From contig CM044966.1 in NCBI GenBank assembly GCA_024516035.1, forward strand, positions 20,220,576 to 20,284,575: 64,000 nucleotides of DNA. The letters are read 5' to 3'. The translations under genes and the position numbers were made by a program. Numbering within the stretch: position 1 is the first letter of the stretch; the number at the start of each line of letters is the position of its first letter. The notes beneath the pieces are model-generated. The model saw only the letters and a program-made list of their open reading frames with translations, was not told the origin of the DNA and ran no database searches. Positions 1 to 9,268 of the stretch are shown here, piece by piece. The DNA comes from Bactericera cockerelli (Eukaryota; Arthropoda; Insecta; Hemiptera; Triozidae).

Positions 1-770
1 GGACACCATACAACGCAGGCATATTCTAGTAAGGATCGAACCAGAGAGAAATAAAGAAGTCTAAATGAAGAAGAAGACAAGCCTTTTGATGTTCTAAAAA
101 TGTAACCGAGGATTCGATGGCATCGCATTGAGAGATTGGCGATATGGGTAGAAAACGATAAGGTCGGATCAAGACTGACACCCAGATCTTTGATTTGTTC
201 GACATGTTTGAGAGGTTGTGAATCAATACAGTATGTAAAGCTACTGGGCTCCCTGCATCTAGAGAAGGACATATGAGCACACTTACTCAAGGTAAGTTGC
301 AAACCATTGAGTTTTAGCCATTGGCTGAATGATGTTAAATCCTTCTGCAAGAGAATGCAATCATCCTCGCTAGCTATAGCTTTGTAAATCTTCACATCAT
401 CTGCAAACATTTGGAAAGAAGAATATTTAATGACATTAGAGAGATCATTGAAGAAAAGACTGAACAAAAGCGGACCGGAATGGCTACCTTGACCAACTCC
501 AGATGACACAAGAATTGAACCTGAAACACTGTCACCAATTTTTACAATTTGAGAACGGTCGGTGAAGGAGCTGTCCAACCAACGAAGAAAGGTCTCGCCT
601 ATGCCATAGGATCTTAATTTGGCAATAAGATATTTGGTATTTACTCGGTCAAAGGCCTTTGCAACGTCAGTATAGATGGCATGGACCTCATTGCCACACT
701 GAAGAGAACTCAAAATGTCATTCAGTTTAGAACCAAGATAACTTGGCCGCAAACACGATATCACTGCATT
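1..770 (-). pseudogene. Jockey/I-type non-LTR retrotransposon reverse transcriptase fragment
   Basis: Read on the minus strand, one frame stays open from about 770 to the window edge and encodes the central and C-terminal part of a LINE reverse transcriptase. Visible motifs in order are TDVAKAFDRV (catalytic Asp of motif A), GVGQGSHSGPLLF (motif B region) and FADDVKIY (the [FY]xDD active site, near 396-415), followed by LEYACVVW, a typical thumb-region motif. RTs of this clade copy their own RNA at a nicked target. No initiator, endonuclease or 3' end is in view; the 3' part lies beyond base 1. The N-terminal boundary near 740-770 is uncertain. The frame is undamaged over more than 230 codons, so the source element may be recent. 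Confidence 0.85.
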
Positions 771-899
771 CATTGGCGAAACCTTTTTGGATAGGAGTTC
801 TGGAACTTGGCCCTTTTTTTAACGGTAGTTTTTTGTGGGATATCATTACTTTTTGTAAATGCTTCGTTTCACAACAAGTTTCATTATTTTTTATGAAAA

Positions 900-1725
900 A
901 TTTCATGATTCTTCACTTTAATATGCTCCCTAAAACGACACCCTTTAACAGCGGAAATAGTGCGAAAGTGCCGGTTTTCAGATTTTTCCCTGTACTTATA
1001 TAATGAACCCTAGCACCATACAAAATTTCAGCTTTGTAGGTAGTAGGGAAGTGCCTCATAATTTATATGCATAATTGAGTATACTTCCTCCCTAAAATAA
1101 CACCGTTTAACAGCATGATAAGTGCGAAAGTTCCGGTTTTCAGATTTTTCCCTGTATTTTTACAATAAAACCTAGCACCATACAAAATTTCAGCTTTCTA
1201 GGTAGTAGGAAAGTGCCTCATAATTTATATGCATAATTGAGTATACTTCCTCCCTAAAACGACACCGTTTAACAGCATGTGAAGTGAAAAAGTTCTGGTT
1301 TTCAGATTTTTCCCTGTACTTTTACAATAAACCCTACCAGTATGCAAAATTTCAGCCTTATAGGTAGTAAGGAAATGCCTCATAATTTATATACATAATA
1401 TGGTATAGTTCCTCCCTAAAACGACACCGTTTAACTGTTTTCAGAACTTTTTCAGATTTTTCCCTGTACTTTTACAATAAACCCTACCATCATGGAAAAT
1501 TTCACCTTTCTAGGTAGTCGGGAAGTGCTTCATAATTTAGATTCATAATCGATAATATATATTCCTCCCTAAAACGACACCGTTTAACAGCATAATAAAT
1601 GCGAAAGTTTCGGTTTTCAGATTTTTCCCTGTACTTTTACAATAAACCCTACCATCATGCAAAATTTCAGCTTTCTAGGTAGTCGGGAAGTGCCTCATAA
1701 TTTTGATGATCTGTCAGTCAGTCAA
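900..1725. repeat. 162-bp tandem repeat, about five units
   Basis: The phrase CTCCCTAAAA followed by an ACACCG(T)TTAACAG block recurs at about 927, 1088, 1250, 1412 and 1565, a spacing of 161-162 bp with one shortened unit of about 153. Each unit also holds a TTTCAGATTTTTCCCTGTA stretch and an AAAATTTCAGC stretch. Units diverge by several per cent. No coding frame is shared between units. The array runs directly into a GTCA microsatellite, which suggests it is the internal part of a larger non-autonomous element. Confidence 0.85.
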
Positions 1726-1747
1726 TCAGTCAGTCAGTCAGTCAGTA
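1709..1747. repeat. (GTCA)n microsatellite
   Basis: About nine imperfect CAGT/GTCA units directly after the 162-bp array. GTCA/GTGA runs also occur near 48085-48118 in a different short element, so such tails are common in this genome. Confidence 0.8.
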
Positions 1748-1975
1748 TCAAAATCGCAAATTTCAAAATTACATTCCTCTGAAAGTTTTTTGCATAGAGT
1801 CTTGAAATTTTCAATGTCTTTTTAATGATATTAGGACAATCTCTGTTCCAAATTTCATATCTCTATAATCAATTGAACCGAAGATATGAGTGTGTGAAAA
1901 ACCGGGTGAATCGGTTCGTGTAAAGATACACTGCCGTGCTTGCTGGAACTTGGCCTGGCGCACTGCCGTGCGCTC
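1748..1975. other. Non-coding tail following the GTCA repeat
   Basis: Unique AT-rich sequence between the microsatellite and the first duplication junction. No convincing gene: short frames here overlap on both strands and show no family motif. It probably belongs to the same repeat element as the 162-bp array. Confidence 0.4.
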
Positions 1976-2053
1976 AGATCTGCTTGTTTTTACGTCTGGT
2001 GCCACGCTCACATCCCATCCAGAACAACGCATCTAGACATGTATTACTAATAT

Positions 2054-2252
2054 GTGTACCCGGCCTTACGCGTTACATTATGAGGATGTGGACCCGGCCT
2101 AACGCGTCACAACACGGAGATGTGGATCCGGCCTAACGCGTCACATCACGGAGATTTGGATCCGGCCTAACGCGTCACATCACAGAGATTTGGATCTGGC
2201 CTAACGCGTCACATCACAGAGATGTGGTCCTGGCCTTACGCGTTTCATCACG
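2054..2252 (+). repeat. 34-bp satellite, array A
   Basis: Six or so copies of a 34-bp unit reading CCTAACGCGTCACATCACGG then AGATGTGGACCCGG, with common C/T and G/A variants. Each unit holds an ACGCGT palindrome and the inverted pair CACATC/GATGTG separated by 5 nt. Confidence 0.9.
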
Positions 2253-2274
2253 TGTATAGAATCGATATCAGGTT

Positions 2275-2470
2275 GAAATTAATTGGCTCCGGCATTTTTT
2301 TGGGTGCGAATCACTGAGATCATAATTATAACATAGAGAAAACCTTGCCTATCTCGAATTGAACAAATTTATGCGCCCAACTCTGAACAGCTGATGGTTC
2401 CTCTTTCAACAAATCCCGGCCTTTGATTGGTTCAATTTATTTGAATTTTTTGTTTACCTCATGCTGTCCC
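2275..2470 (-). repeat. Satellite-associated core, inverted relative to units 3 and 4
   Basis: This segment is the reverse complement of 39312-39503 and 51366-51560. Landmarks are the GGTGCGAATCACTGAGATC and TTGATTGGTTCAATTTATTT stretches. In units 3 and 4 the core lies between satellite arrays in opposite orientation; here only the left array remains. Confidence 0.75.
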
Positions 2471-3088
2471 GGATAACTAAACACCTAATTTTCACGTCAG
2501 ATACCAAGTCTAATGTTGCTACAATACATCATAAGTAGAAAAAAAGGAAAGTAAAAGAGGAAACAAATACTAAAATAACTAATAGGTAAGTATGAAAAAA
2601 GTAAAAATATTAATTTAGAAGAATTGGGTATAGTTTAGGTACCCACTCCTTCGCGAGAGAAAAATTACTACAACTCTGGCACTGATTTTGAAAACAGCTG
2701 ATGGGCCCTACTGGTCGCAAATCTTGATACATCATGATCAAAATAGTTTGCAAGCTGAAACAGTTGACTCCGAGAAAAGAGCAATCTTATGAACCCCGCA
2801 TCCCTGGCAAGAAGATACCAAACCAAATTGAGCCTCAAAAATTCAAAGTAATTGGACTTCTCTTTGGAGCACAAGGAACAGTTCCTTCATTCACTTGGAA
2901 TACCCTAGCAGAACTAGGTATGAGTAATAAGACCCTTAAAATTTCCAGTTCTCAAAGATTCCATTCGTAAACTTACACTTCTTCAACCAATAATCAAATT
3001 TTAAAAAAAATTCTCCACCTATTTTATATTTCCAATAGATTGGGATTGTAGAAGTACTATTATAATATTATCAACTAAAATTATAACA
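2471..3088 (+). pseudogene. Unit 1 flank with possible LINE C-terminal remnant
   Basis: Mostly unique AT-rich sequence. From 2734 to 2970 a + strand frame of 78 codons includes the string KVIGLLFGAQGTVPSF. This resembles the short VVGAxGTVPK-like segment found near the C-terminus of some LINE polyproteins. The resemblance rests on one short segment, there is no flanking catalytic domain, and the frame may be chance. Nothing else in this stretch looks coding. Confidence 0.3.
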
Positions 3089-3540
3089 TGAAAGATAAAT
3101 CATACATCAAGACCAAATTAAGAGAACCGCACTTTATAGTCAAGGGACGAATACGGGGATACGTTTCACGGTCGAGCCTGCTCTTCTCTCTCTCTGGTGC
3201 GAATTAACCTATTTACTGTTATGATTTTAATCATTTGTTTCTTTCATTAATTTTTCTTGGTCATAAAACTAAAGAAACGTCATAATGGTGGCTATGTCTT
3301 CAGCTTCAATTTATTTTATTTTTAGATTTGCTCTGGACCGCTAATATTTTAACCTCCTTGGCCCTTGGCTCAAATCACAGGGGTTCTCAAGAAGTATTCG
3401 AGGAATGGCTCATCTATTTAAAATTTAACTTTTCTTTGAAAACCTGTCTCTCAGCGGAATCTTGAAATCTTCAAGTTAAACAACGTCTAGCGAATTGAAG
3501 ACTTCATCATGCTGGCATTCTATTGTCGGTTCTTCACCTT
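3089..3540. repeat. Diverged copy of the unit flank shared with units 3 and 4
   Basis: Two blocks, about 3089-3208 and 3283-3540, match 39996-40603 and 51779-52145. Shared landmarks include AAACGTCATAATGGTGGC and GAAGACTTCATCATxCTGGC. They support unit 1 being a decayed member of the same duplication series. No coding frame is conserved between the copies. Confidence 0.7.
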
Positions 3541-4030
3541 CAAAAAAACACCGTGTTTTTCGAAAAATGTTAGTTCCAAAGGATTCTTCAAGATAGCGCC
3601 AGTAAAGTTTTGCTCTCGCGAAACGGAGTTGGCGTATTTTTTGTGAAATACGCCAAAGGTAGCAAAAAAGTAAAAGCGCCAAAATTTAAAAATTCAAGAA
3701 CATAAACAGAAAGCATAAAAACAAGAAAAGCTAATGTACCCGAAGCTACCAACGTCTTGAAATTTTTATCGAAATTTCTACAGGGTACGGCAAAATATTT
3801 TAACTCTTATTGCTGAAGTTACCAAAGAGGTACTAATAATACATACCTCAGTCACAAGATTTTTTTACTAAGATGTTTTTTTTCTCGCAGAGTAAATATA
3901 ATCCCACTACTAGCAGAAGTCATTTGCGTTCTATTTTTATGATACAAATTTTTAAATTGAAAAACACGCGCACTAAAACTTTTTTTATTATTGTTGCAAA
4001 TATAATGGCCTGTAATTTAAGGCAAAATAA
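3541..4030. other. Intergenic stretch, no gene recognised
   Basis: AT-rich unique sequence between the unit flank and the palindrome. Frames on both strands are short and lack motifs. Nothing supportable is seen here. Confidence 0.5.
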
Positions 4031-4039
4031 CTCGATTAT

Positions 4040-4152
4040 AACCTAACGGCACGCAGTCATATCCGACATTGAAGGAACCAAAAGGTCTGTTGTAATCGTC
4101 TGTCGTAATCTTAGTTCCTTCAGTGTCGGATATGACTGCATGCCGCCATCTA
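4040..4152. repeat. Long hairpin (foldback MITE-like palindrome)
   Basis: Two arms of roughly 35 nt, starting GGCACGCAGTCATATCCGAC and ending in its near reverse complement GTCGGATATGACTGCATGCC, flank a loop of about 35 nt. A related half-arm (GACTGCGTCCCGCC) recurs near 11735-11750 on the other side of the gypsy insertion. This resembles a small foldback MITE; the superfamily is unknown. Confidence 0.7.
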
Positions 4153-4263
4153 TAACATTCAATATTATTTGCAAGAAGAATATAAAAAGTTTTAGGGCGC
4201 GCGTAACTTAGTAATAATTACAAAAAAAAATATTTTACAAATAGTATACAATTATATAATAAT

Positions 4264-4268
4264 AATTC
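4264..4268. repeat. Target-site duplication of the gypsy element (5')
   Basis: AATTC directly before the 5' LTR; the identical AATTC follows the 3' LTR at 11565-11569. Five-base duplications are normal for this integrase family. Confidence 0.85.
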
Positions 4269-4403
4269 TGTTAGATATTATCTTGAACTATATTCTAGTT
4301 TTCGGCCAGCTATAAATAATGTGATCTTTGCTGTAGTATCAGTTCTAATAAAGTTGCCTATGTTCCCTTCCTATGTTTCCTTGTGTTTTCTCAATATCCA
4401 ATA
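4269..4403 (+). repeat. 5' LTR of the gypsy element
   Basis: Begins TGTTAGATATT and ends CAATATCCAATA. It contains a TATAAATAA box (about 4311) and an AATAAAG polyadenylation-like signal (about 4349), so promoter and poly(A) functions are packed into 135 bp. The only difference seen from the 3' LTR is a C for a T six bases from the end. Confidence 0.9.
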
Positions 4404-4417
4404 TGGTGTCAGAGTGA
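4404..4417 (+). promoter_or_regulatory. Primer-binding site
   Basis: TGGTGTCAGAGTG starts immediately after the 5' LTR. A TGG start is expected because it pairs with the CCA end of the priming tRNA. The sequence resembles methionine-tRNA type sites; the exact tRNA was not determined. Confidence 0.65.
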
Positions 4418-4419
4418 AA

Positions 4420-4848
4420 ATGAATTTTAGTGACAGTATGAGTAAAGTAAAAGAGATGGACTTTGAAGGTGATGTATCAATGAACTGGAGAAAGTTTAAA
4501 CAGAGATTTAATATATTTAATGATGCATCAGAAGGAAATAAGAAGGGGGATAAAACGCAGATAGCTTTGTTGCTTCATTTCATGGGTGATGAAGGAATAG
4601 AATTATATAATACACTTGAATGGAAGGATATTAAAGAAGAGGACAGGAAACTTCTTGATGTTTTGAAGAAATTTGATGAGATTTTCTTACCAAAAAAGAA
4701 TGATTTATTTGAGCACTATAAGTTTTTTAATGCCAAACAAAGACAAGGACAGAGTATCCTTACTTATTTGAAGGAATTGAAGTTAATGGTTTCAAATTGC
4801 AATTTCAAAGACAGAGACGTTCTATTGGATTGTCAGATCAAGCCTTGA
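4420..4848 (+). pseudogene. Gypsy Gag, N-terminal part (frame-broken)
   Basis: The likely start is the ATG at 4420, 17 nt after the LTR; an upstream continuation of the frame lies inside the LTR and is not expected to be translated. The product is a capsid-type Gag of mag-like elements: charged, helical, no transmembrane segment, beginning MNFSDSMSKVKEMDF. Its frame ends at 4848, but family-like Gag sequence continues in another frame from about 4825. I read this as a 1-nt indel rather than programmed frameshifting, since it falls inside the capsid region and not at the gag-pol boundary. Confidence 0.75.
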
Positions 4849-6446
4849 TTGAGAAATGTTTAAGAGATTCAGATATAACTTTGGATAAAGCAATCAATTA
4901 TGCTAGAGCTGCAGAGGCTGCATCTCAGGAAATTCAAATGATGAATAATAAACAGATAGACAAGTGTGATGTTGACCAAATTAAACGCGCAGAGTTTTCA
5001 GATAGAAGAGGAAACTGTTCTCGCTGTGGCCGTGTTCATGTACGCGGAAGATGTCCTGCTTCTGAGGAGATGTGCTATCTGTGTAAGAAGAAAGGTCACT
5101 ACGCGCGGAATTGTTTTATGAATCAGAAGAGGAAAGTTCATGATTGTGAAGCAGATGTAAATGTTGGAGAAAACTCGCACGAGCGTTCAAATCTGAATAT
5201 GGGAAGTTGTCATCATGAGTATAGTATGGATAATGTGGAAATTGTACCTTTGTATTCTATATCTTCTTCTCATAAATTGAAGAATTGGATGTGTGATATT
5301 CAAGTTGAAAATGGTCATGTGAGTTTCAAACTTGACAGTGGCTCGGAGGTAAATATTATTCCTTTGCATGTTTTTAAGCGATTAAAAATTCATAAAGTGG
5401 TTGAACCGTCAAACGTGAAACTATTACCTTATGGTAATCAGACATCTATGATACCCCTTGGAAAAGTGGAACTAGTGACGAGATATAGAAATACAAAAAT
5501 ATTAGCAGAATTTCTTATTGTTGATTGTAATGCAGTTCCTCTACTGGGGTTAGACACTTGTGTCAAATTAAATTTAATCAAAAGAGTAAATGCTGTTGAG
5601 GACTCGAGTTTGAAAAATGTAACTAAAGATGAATTAATCAAAATGAATGAAGATTTATTTACAGGCTTGGGTACTTTGCCTGGAAAGTACCATATCGAGC
5701 TCAGGGAAGATGCAATGCCTGTAATTAGCCCGCCAAGGAGAGTACCATTCAGTATTCAGAAGAAACTAAAAGAAACACTGGATAATATGGAGAGTGCTGG
5801 TATAATAATGAAGGTTGACACACCTACAGATTGGGTGAGTAATTTAGTGATTAAAGAAAAGAAAAATGGTGATTTGAGAATATGCATTGATCCCAAGGCT
5901 TTAAATGAAAATATTAAACGTGAACACTATGCATTACCTACTTGTGAAGAAGTAATTCAGAGATTGAATGGTAGAAGTGTGTTCACTGTTATTGATATGA
6001 AACAAGGATTTTGGCAGGTTGAACTGGATGAGGAGAGTGTCATGCTTTGTACATTCAACTCTATGTTTGGAAGATATGCATTCAAAAAAGCTCCGTTTGG
6101 ACTAGCTTCTATACCTGAAGTATTTAGTAAGAAAGTGATGCTAATATTTTCTGACATAGAGGGAGTTGAGGTGTATTTCGATGATATTATTATTGCTGGA
6201 AAAGATAAAGCTGACCATGATAGAATATTATTAGAGGTATTTGACAGAGCCCGAAAATACAATGTCAAATTCAATAGAGAAAAAATTCAATATAGACAAA
6301 GTAGTGTGAAATTTTTGGGTCAAATAATATCTCAAGATGGTGTGAAAATGGACGAAGATCAAGTGGCATCCATAGCAAAAATGAATAGTCCACAGAATAA
6401 GAAAGAATTATTAAGATTTTTGGGTATAAACCAAATACTTGTCTAA
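4797..6446 (+). pseudogene. Gypsy Gag C-terminus, protease and reverse transcriptase (frame-broken)
   Basis: A 549-codon frame. Two zinc knuckles lie at residues 74-86 (CX2CX3HX4C) and 93-106 (CX2CX4HX4C), the double-knuckle pattern of mag-like elements. The aspartic protease motif DSG is at 180-182. The reverse transcriptase shows FTVIDMKQGFWQ with the first catalytic Asp near 400, PFGL near 433 and the active site YFDD at 460-463. The usual residue after Tyr is Val, Leu or Met, so Phe is a mild variant. The frame ends at 6446 because of an apparent extra A near 6429; RT-like sequence continues in the next frame up to the TIR insertion at 6553. Confidence 0.88.
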
Positions 6447-6552
6447 ATTTATACCAAATGTATCAGAAATATCATCTCCATTAAGACAACTCACTAAAGA
6501 TAGGGCTGAGTGGATTTGGTCTAATTCTCATGAGAAGTCATTTCAGAAGCTC
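6447..6552 (+). pseudogene. Gypsy RT/RNase H junction left of the insertion
   Basis: Continues the polyprotein in a shifted frame (connection domain, with LRQLTKDRAEW-like sequence) until it is cut by the TIR element. It resumes in frame at 9261 on the far side, so the insertion is clean apart from a TC duplication. Confidence 0.75.
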
Positions 6553-7304
6553 CCCAGACGGCACAGAAAATGTTTAAAAAGATTTTAAAAACACTTATTT
6601 TGACAAGATTCAAACATTTTATAAAGCTTATTTTGAAAAGGCTTAACATTTTAGAAACACTTCTATAAGCTTACTACTTCCTCCCCCTGAGCATTTTATT
6701 AAGCTTATTTTTACAAGGTTTTGGAAATTGCATACCTACTTAATAATTAAGGGGCTCCATATTGAATTTCATACCGCCGCCATTGCCCGGGAAAATTTGA
6801 AAATTGTGATTTCACAGGTAGGGCCAGGAAATTTTTAAAATTAATTTGGATTTGATGAAAAATATACTATTTCAAGGCAATTTGGTCTACAATGATGAAA
6901 AGCTGTTGATGAAATGCTAACATTAATAAATAAGAAGACAATTTGTGTTTTTCAGTTTTATATTTTTCCATTTACATGGTAAAAGAATTCAAAGCAAAAA
7001 TATGTAACAAACAAAAACATGAAACAAACAGAATAATTATAATACATAGAATCAGCAGATAGATTAAGCCAAGTGGACTTGATTAATCTAAATCTTTTAT
7101 ACATATAGGTAATTAAGAGAGAGATATGCTGAAATGCCATCTTCCTGCCCAGCAGCAGGCTGCCCAAAGACAAAGAATACCAGAACAGAAGTTGAGATTA
7201 TTGAAGATGAAATTAGGAAATAGAACCCAGAGAGAATTTTGACTATAACATGGCATTCGTAAAAAAAGAACAGTCTTCCTGAATTTTTTTTTTGTTTGTT
7301 CAAA

Positions 7305-8000
7305 GTGGGTTTAACCTCAATTGCATAGTCATATCATGACCGAGGTTTTACCCTCATTTGCAGGAAACTCACAAACCTGATACCCACATTAACCTCACCG
7401 AGCCTGGGTTGGGCCATTTTATTCTGAATTTACTGGGAATAGTACCAGGTAACCACATTGACCTCACCCAGCCTGATAAACGCTGTGTATACCCATGCCA
7501 GCTTCATATTTTCAAAAGAAGGAGAATTATCTGTTTCACAACAACAAAAATGAACCAAAATCTTTGTATTACGGGCAGTAGTCAAATCCTTAATAATGCA
7601 AGCTACTGTTTTAAAAGTTAAAATTAATGAACACATTATAGTAAAAAATGTACTTATTACAAGTAAAAAACTGTCTAAATTTGCAACACTTAATACTTCT
7701 TCTTAACTTACAATATTTTTTTTTATGTCATAGCTGGTTGAAGATCCATAAAAAACCCCTGTCCTGATTTGAGATAGTGAGGATGGGAATTTCATTCTGA
7801 ATTTAATGGGAACAGTACCAGCTACCCACATTCACCTCACTCAGCCTGAGTAGGGCTAGATATACCAGCCTCACATTTTCAGAGAACAGATTTATTTATT
7901 TAAAAAAAATGGGGGTTGTATACTGAATTTACTGGGAATGGTACCAGCTACCCACATTAACCTCACTTAGCCTGATAAGGGCTAGAAATGCCTTATTTTC
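7305..8000 (-). repeat. SINE body fragments inside the TIR element
   Basis: Three or more diverged copies of a body reading (minus strand) like AGGCTGxGTGAGGTxAATGTG followed by a GGTAGCTGGT- or GCAGGTTTGTGAG-type stretch, at about 7310-7470, 7790-7870 and 7930-7990. The same body is attached to a 5S-rRNA head at 37744-38014. No promoter head is preserved in these copies. Confidence 0.6.
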
Positions 8001-8513
8001 AAAGGGAACAGAATTTGCTGTTTGAAAGAAGAAAAAAACTGTAAATTGAACACAGGATCTTTTGATTATGGAACAGTGTAGTCAAATCTTCAATAATGTG
8101 AACCTATTAAAAAGCCTTTAGCTAGTCAGTTCTCTGTTTAAAGTTGTTTAGCAAAACACTGGTCTTCTCCCTGTTTAAAATCCCCCAGTCAGACACCTGT
8201 TAAGAGTGTGATTCTGATTAAGTGGAATATCTGGAACAGGTTAATCTCCAGCATTTCCACATACATATCCTGGTTTGACTATACAACAATGTAAGATATT
8301 GTTTAGCTATTGCTTACCCCACTAATTGGAGTGTAAAACTCCCTTATGATTAATGCATGGAAATTGGTACACTTTAGAACAGTAAACTTTTTAAAGTAGA
8401 GAAAAATTTCTTTTTAGTTACACCCTAAAACTGTGATGAAGGAACTTTAGAAGAGTCAACTTATTGGACTTTTTAATTGTTAGATATAATAATATTGTTA
8501 AATCATCAATAAA

Positions 8514-8768
8514 ATGTGTAGTCACTTTCACTTATCCGGTGTTGGGTTCAATATGTTTGAGGAGGGAGGCAGCTTGAATAGGTTTCTTCAGATTGAAGCT
8601 ATGTTGGATTGGATGCACAATACATGTAAACAGGTGGAAAATATCATGTGGATTTCCTCCATAGATCATATTTTAAATGCTAGGATCCAGTTTAAAAAGA
8701 TATTATATGTTTGCAGACATATTGACCATCCTGACCTCAGTTGGTCAAAAATTGTTCATGCTCTCTAA
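8514..8768 (+). CDS. Unrecognised 84-codon frame carried by the TIR element
   Basis: The frame begins MCSHFHLSGVGFNMF and contains FLQIEAMLDWMHNTC. It is not a family I recognise. Related frames of 68-69 codons occur in the rearranged second element at 60893-61099 (minus) and 62081-62290 (plus), with only a few residue changes but different ends caused by small indels. That persistence could reflect recent copying rather than selection. It could be a remnant of a transposase or a captured host exon; nothing in the sequence decides this. Confidence 0.3.
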   Translation: MCSHFHLSGVGFNMFEEGGSLNRFLQIEAMLDWMHNTCKQVENIMWISSIDHILNARIQFKKILYVCRHIDHPDLSWSKIVHAL

Positions 8769-9268
8769 GGTAAAAGTTTGTAAAGAGCTCCAGAATTCAG
8801 TCAGAGCATTGGATCACTAAAAACAGAACTATTTTGAAACAATACTAATATAACTAATAACTTAAAAGTGTTTTGCGACTTGATAAACTTTTCAGTTATT
8901 TAATTTCAAAAATTCAATATGGAGTCCACAGACCATTGATGAAGAGAGACATATTGCATACACAGTCACACATTTATTTTTTAAGGCGTTTTCTCTATTC
9001 CGATGTCTTGCGAAAAAAAATATTTAAAAAACTTATAAAAGATTGCGGAAACCTTTCCAAAGTGTTTATAAACCTTGCCTAAGTAAGTTTTCCGCAAACT
9101 TATTATTTCATACTTTTTTAAATCTTGTGAGGTAAAGGTTATTTTTACAAGGAAAAATCCATACTTTTTTTATACTTTTTAAACCTTGTGAAGTAAAGCT
9201 TATTTTTACAAGGAAAATTCAGAGTCTATAAAGCTTGTGTAACCTTTTGTGCCGTCTGGGTCAAGTCT

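Larger units (their letters stand above)
6553..9260. mobile_element. Non-autonomous TIR element (CCCAGACGGCACA family), copy 1
   Basis: Begins CCCAGACGGCACA and ends with its exact reverse complement. It interrupts the gypsy RT/RNase H coding sequence, and the flanks read through as one protein when it is ignored, leaving a TC duplication at 6551-6552/9261-9262. Length is 2708 bp. Subterminal regions are full of short repeats such as CTTGTAAAAATAAGCTT and its complement. No transposase is visible. The interior holds several SINE-derived pieces (7310-8000). A second, rearranged copy is at 60334-63256. The superfamily is not determined; 2-3 bp duplications exclude hAT and Mutator. Confidence 0.88.

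Noticed and set aside
4321..4419. Gag start inside the 5' LTR
   Set aside because: The frame is open into the LTR by chance. The ATG at 4420, just after the primer-binding site, is the sensible start.
4797..4848. Programmed ribosomal frameshift between overlapping gypsy frames
   Set aside because: The overlap is inside Gag, upstream of the zinc knuckles, with no slippery heptamer seen. An indel is more likely.
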